Positions 62,238 through 64,000 of a stretch of DNA of 64,000 nt are shown here, piece after piece (the first letter of the stretch is position 1; the number at the start of each line of letters is the position of its first letter). Source of the DNA: Hymenobacter sediminis (GTDB lineage: Bacteria; Bacteroidota; Bacteroidia; Cytophagales; Hymenobacteraceae); the NCBI RefSeq assembly GCF_003231285.1, contig NZ_QKNS01000005.1, positions 186,001 through 250,000 of the forward strand. The letters run 5' to 3'. The translations under genes were made by a program, and so were the position numbers. The notes under the pieces were generated by a model that was not told the origin of the DNA, did no database searches, and saw only the letters and a program-made list of their open reading frames with translations.

Positions 62238-62261
62238 TTGCAACAAAGTATCAGGTATTGA

Positions 62262-62269
62262 CAAATGTA
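62262..62269 (-). promoter_or_regulatory. -7 box of the metal cluster
   Basis: Reverse strand TACATTTG, a perfect TAnnTTTG, starting 32 nt before the His-rich protein ATG. Confidence 0.5.
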
Positions 62270-62297
62270 GCAGCTAAAGTTATTAATTGGCTATTCC

Positions 62298-62317
62298 TGT
62301 CAATCAAAATTATGACA
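62298..62317. promoter_or_regulatory. Operator-like inverted repeat
   Basis: TGTCA, 10 nt, TGACA: an inverted repeat centred about 40 nt upstream of the -7 box of the metal cluster. It could bind a dimeric regulator. A longer nested pair (AATCAA...TTGATT, 62302-62333) overlaps it. No regulator is identified. Confidence 0.35.
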
Positions 62318-62338
62318 TCACAAAACCTTGATTATGGC

Positions 62339-62359
62339 GTAATATTATAGAAATAATAC
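62339..62359. promoter_or_regulatory. AT-rich Fur/Zur-like imperfect palindrome
   Basis: Twenty-one nt, GTAATATTAT and AAATAATAC around a central base; 7 of 10 pairs match. The size and composition suit a Fur-superfamily box, and the downstream genes are metal related. A guess without a regulator in the window. Confidence 0.25.
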
Positions 62360-62658
62360 AATACTAGTTTTGTTCATATAACCAATTGCCAAAATTGTCA
62401 TGAAGCAATTCACTCGACTTATGCTTCGCCGCTTGGCGCAACGCCTTCGTCCTACTACTTCCGCGCAGCCTCTTCCGCAATCAGAGCCGCTGTTTATCTA
62501 GCATACCTAGCCAAATGATTGTTTCTAGTTCTGTGGAAACAATCGGGACTATCCGGTGGGTACACGGCTGTTATTAGTTTATGAGGTAAAATAAACCTCT
62601 TTACCGAGTAGATGGGTAAAGTGAGCTAAATGTGATTTTATCTGGACAGGTTCGCTAT
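62360..62658. other. Intergenic region with weak signals
   Basis: About 300 nt between the metal cluster promoter and the STAS-like gene. It holds TAGTTTTG at 62365-62372, a doubtful 33-codon ORF (62400-62501) and AT-rich sequence. Nothing else was recognised. Confidence 0.4.
62400..62501 (+). CDS. Doubtful 33-codon basic ORF
   Basis: ATG at 62400, stop at 62499-62501; peptide begins MKQFTRLMLRRLAQRLRPTT and is strongly basic with an amphipathic start. A perfect TAnnTTTG box (TAGTTTTG, 62365-62372) lies 35 nt upstream. Could equally be chance. Confidence 0.25.
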   Translation: MKQFTRLMLRRLAQRLRPTTSAQPLPQSEPLFI

Positions 62659-62666
62659 TAGTTTTG
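62659..62666 (+). promoter_or_regulatory. -7 box of a STAS-like gene
   Basis: TAGTTTTG, perfect TAnnTTTG, 51 nt before the ATG at 62710. Confidence 0.4.
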
Positions 62667-62709
62667 AGGCAAATAGCTGGCTGCTAAAGTCAGTTTTTTG
62701 TCTTTTATT

Positions 62710-63162
62710 ATGTTTTTTGTTTTTGATTCGGCTATAGCGCAGCTGGAGCCTGATTTAGAGTTATTGCGCTGGGAGTGGGTAGGGGCTGCCAATGGTAAAG
62801 GTTTCCAGTCGACTTTTGAGAGTTTAATTGAGTGCTCTCTCACCCACCGCGTTACGCAGTGGCTGGCCGATATTTCCCTAATGCCGCTTGTCGGCACCGA
62901 TGAGCAGGCTTGGCTTAGCGAGGCTTGGCTGCAGCATTTCGCGGCCGTCGGCATTGCCTGTCTGGCTATTATCGAGCCTGTGAGCCTGCATAACCAATTG
63001 GTAGTGGAGAACGTGCTGGCCGACGGCCGCCGCTATACACGGGTCGATGTGCAGTTTTTCTCGGAGGTAGAAGCTGCCCTTGATTGGCTGGCCTCCTCAG
63101 ATGAGCAGGTTCAGCAATTGGAAGAGAAATGGCAGCAGGGTAAAGCCAGCCAGCTTGGGTAG
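62710..63162 (+). CDS. STAS/SpoIIAA-like small protein
   Basis: 150 residues from the ATG at 62710 (TTG alternative at 62698). Segments LELLRWEWVGAANG, VTQWLADISLMPLVG, AWLQHFAAVGIACLAII and VDVQFFSEVEAALDWLA align in order with the product of 17912. A stand-alone STAS/SpoIIAA-like fold is likely; partner unknown. Confidence 0.62.
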   Translation: MFFVFDSAIAQLEPDLELLRWEWVGAANGKGFQSTFESLIECSLTHRVTQWLADISLMPLVGTDEQAWLSEAWLQHFAAVGIACLAIIEPVSLHNQLVVENVLADGRRYTRVDVQFFSEVEAALDWLASSDEQVQQLEEKWQQGKASQLG

Positions 63163-63450
63163 GCTCCCAAAATTCATATCCGAAGTAGGGAATAAGTAAG
63201 AGGCGAAACGCTATAGCGGGATTTACTGCTATTTCCTAGGGTAGAACACTAGCGAAAACCTGACTTAGGAAAGTTAAAGAGTGAATGTATAGAGGCCTGC
63301 TATAGAGTGAATAGGAATAATTAGTCCGTAAAAAGGTGCAATTGACCGGGTTTTTAGCATGGGTGAGCGATTTGCTCCCTACCCCAATTCTAGCAGCCAG
63401 TAATATTGACTTATTATTCGTTTCATAAACGTGAGTGGGGTAGCGAAATC

Positions 63451-63921
63451 ATGAATGCGTCGGATAGAATAAGGGGTAGCCACGACTGCTTCCATAAACG
63501 TTATGAGCCTGCTTACAGGCTGCTGTGCTTGCAGTGGCGAGCGTTTTCTTCCATTCACTACGCCAAGGACAGTTTTCAGCGGACCCTGGAAACGATACAG
63601 CGTCAGCATATCCAGCGGGTGCTGCTGAACCTAGATGGTATGCCGGAGCTTTCTGCTTTGGATGCTTATCTGCTGGAGACCAACTACCTACTGGCCTTGC
63701 CTATGCTGCCTTTGCAACAAGTAGCCTTGGTCCTGACTTCCTATATGCAGCATCAGATGCTGCTGGAAAGCACGCTGCAGCAGCCTTCTTTTGACATTCA
63801 GGTGTTTGATGACGCCGCAACGGCTCTGGAGTGGATACGGCAGCCCACAGCGTTGGCGGTAGCTAAAATGAATACAACACCCACCCTTTACCAGCAGACC
63901 AGCAGGAAACAACTCTACTAA
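63451..63921 (+). CDS. STAS/SpoIIAA-like small protein
   Basis: 156 residues from the ATG at 63451; a TTG at 63406 is possible. Shows LLCLQWRAFSSI, IQRVLLNLDGMPELS, YLLALPMLPLQQVALVLTS and FDIQVFDDAATALEWI, the same architecture as 62710 and 17912. About 290 nt separate it from 62710, with no feature recognised in the gap. Confidence 0.62.
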   Translation: MNASDRIRGSHDCFHKRYEPAYRLLCLQWRAFSSIHYAKDSFQRTLETIQRQHIQRVLLNLDGMPELSALDAYLLETNYLLALPMLPLQQVALVLTSYMQHQMLLESTLQQPSFDIQVFDDAATALEWIRQPTALAVAKMNTTPTLYQQTSRKQLY

Positions 63922-64000
63922 AAAACGTCGGTCCCCTCTGTCAAGCTGACAGCAGTTTTGGGGCTGGAACAAGGTTTGAAAAGATTGAAATCCGATGATG

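Noticed and set aside
1..64000. CTAG depletion or enrichment
   Set aside because: About 13 CTAG in the first 3.4 kb is near random expectation; notable only because many other bacteria avoid it.

Overview
The window reads as a chromosomal segment of a Bacteroidota bacterium, most likely a Hymenobacter-like member of the Cytophagales (inference from gene content, not from a marker gene). Supporting signs are two large secreted proteins with type IX secretion C-terminal sorting domains, many lipoproteins and outer-membrane barrels, TonB receptors with a CarboxypepD_reg-like N-terminal domain, families common in this phylum (DUF4286, DUF6526, DUF1684, DUF2807, TPM/LemA), and promoter boxes of the Bacteroidota type (TAnnTTTG) in place of Shine-Dalgarno sites. 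No rRNA, tRNA, CRISPR array, transposase or prophage was found. About 53 protein genes are supported, plus one doubtful 33-codon ORF.

Layout. 1-9.7 kb: penicillin-acylase family enzyme, a barrel protein, an RlpA-like SPOR protein, a DUF72 protein, another barrel protein, a T9SS-exported TIG-domain metalloprotease and a FabH-like ketoacyl synthase. 9.8-25.7 kb: a triple-PA14 T9SS protein, a DUF2807 adhesin-like protein, an M13 peptidase, ArfB, an MgtE magnesium transporter, cyanophycinase, a FadL/SGNH-hydrolase operon and a YpdA-like flavoprotein. 25.8-36.6 kb: two paralogous small lipoproteins flanking a DoxX gene, DNA polymerase I, a DEDDh exonuclease, DUF1684 and NTR-like proteins, a LemA-TPM-TPM operon and a sugar nucleotidyltransferase.

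36.8-49.0 kb is the most interesting region. One strand encodes a vWA-like lipoprotein, a three-TM protein, a tubulin/FtsZ-like protein, a 1155-residue protein with an Hsp70/actin-type ATPase core, a protein with a signal peptide, one TM segment and a Pro/Ala-rich linker, a MotA/TolQ-like channel protein with a long helical tail, and a MotB/OmpA-like partner with an intramembrane Asp. Two AT-richer unknown genes sit inside the array, and two intergenic inverted repeats with 47-bp arms flank the fifth core gene. I infer an envelope-spanning machine that couples ion flow (MotA/MotB-like, as in flagellar stators and Zorya ZorAB) to actin-like and tubulin-like cytoplasmic NTPases. Its job is not readable from sequence; defence, envelope remodelling and surface motility are all open.

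49-62.3 kb: an S9 oligopeptidase, a GNAT acetyltransferase, DUF4286, DUF6526, an MFS transporter and then a leftward metal cluster (CDF exporter, two related TonB receptors, a lipoprotein and a His-rich exported protein) that looks like zinc handling. The right end holds two small STAS/SpoIIAA-like proteins; a third relative lies at 17.9 kb.

Two sequence-level themes recur. Intergenic regions often end in very long, near-perfect hairpins (up to 42-bp arms). Several genes have a TAnnTTnG box whose first base lies exactly 12 nt before the ATG, which predicts leaderless transcripts.
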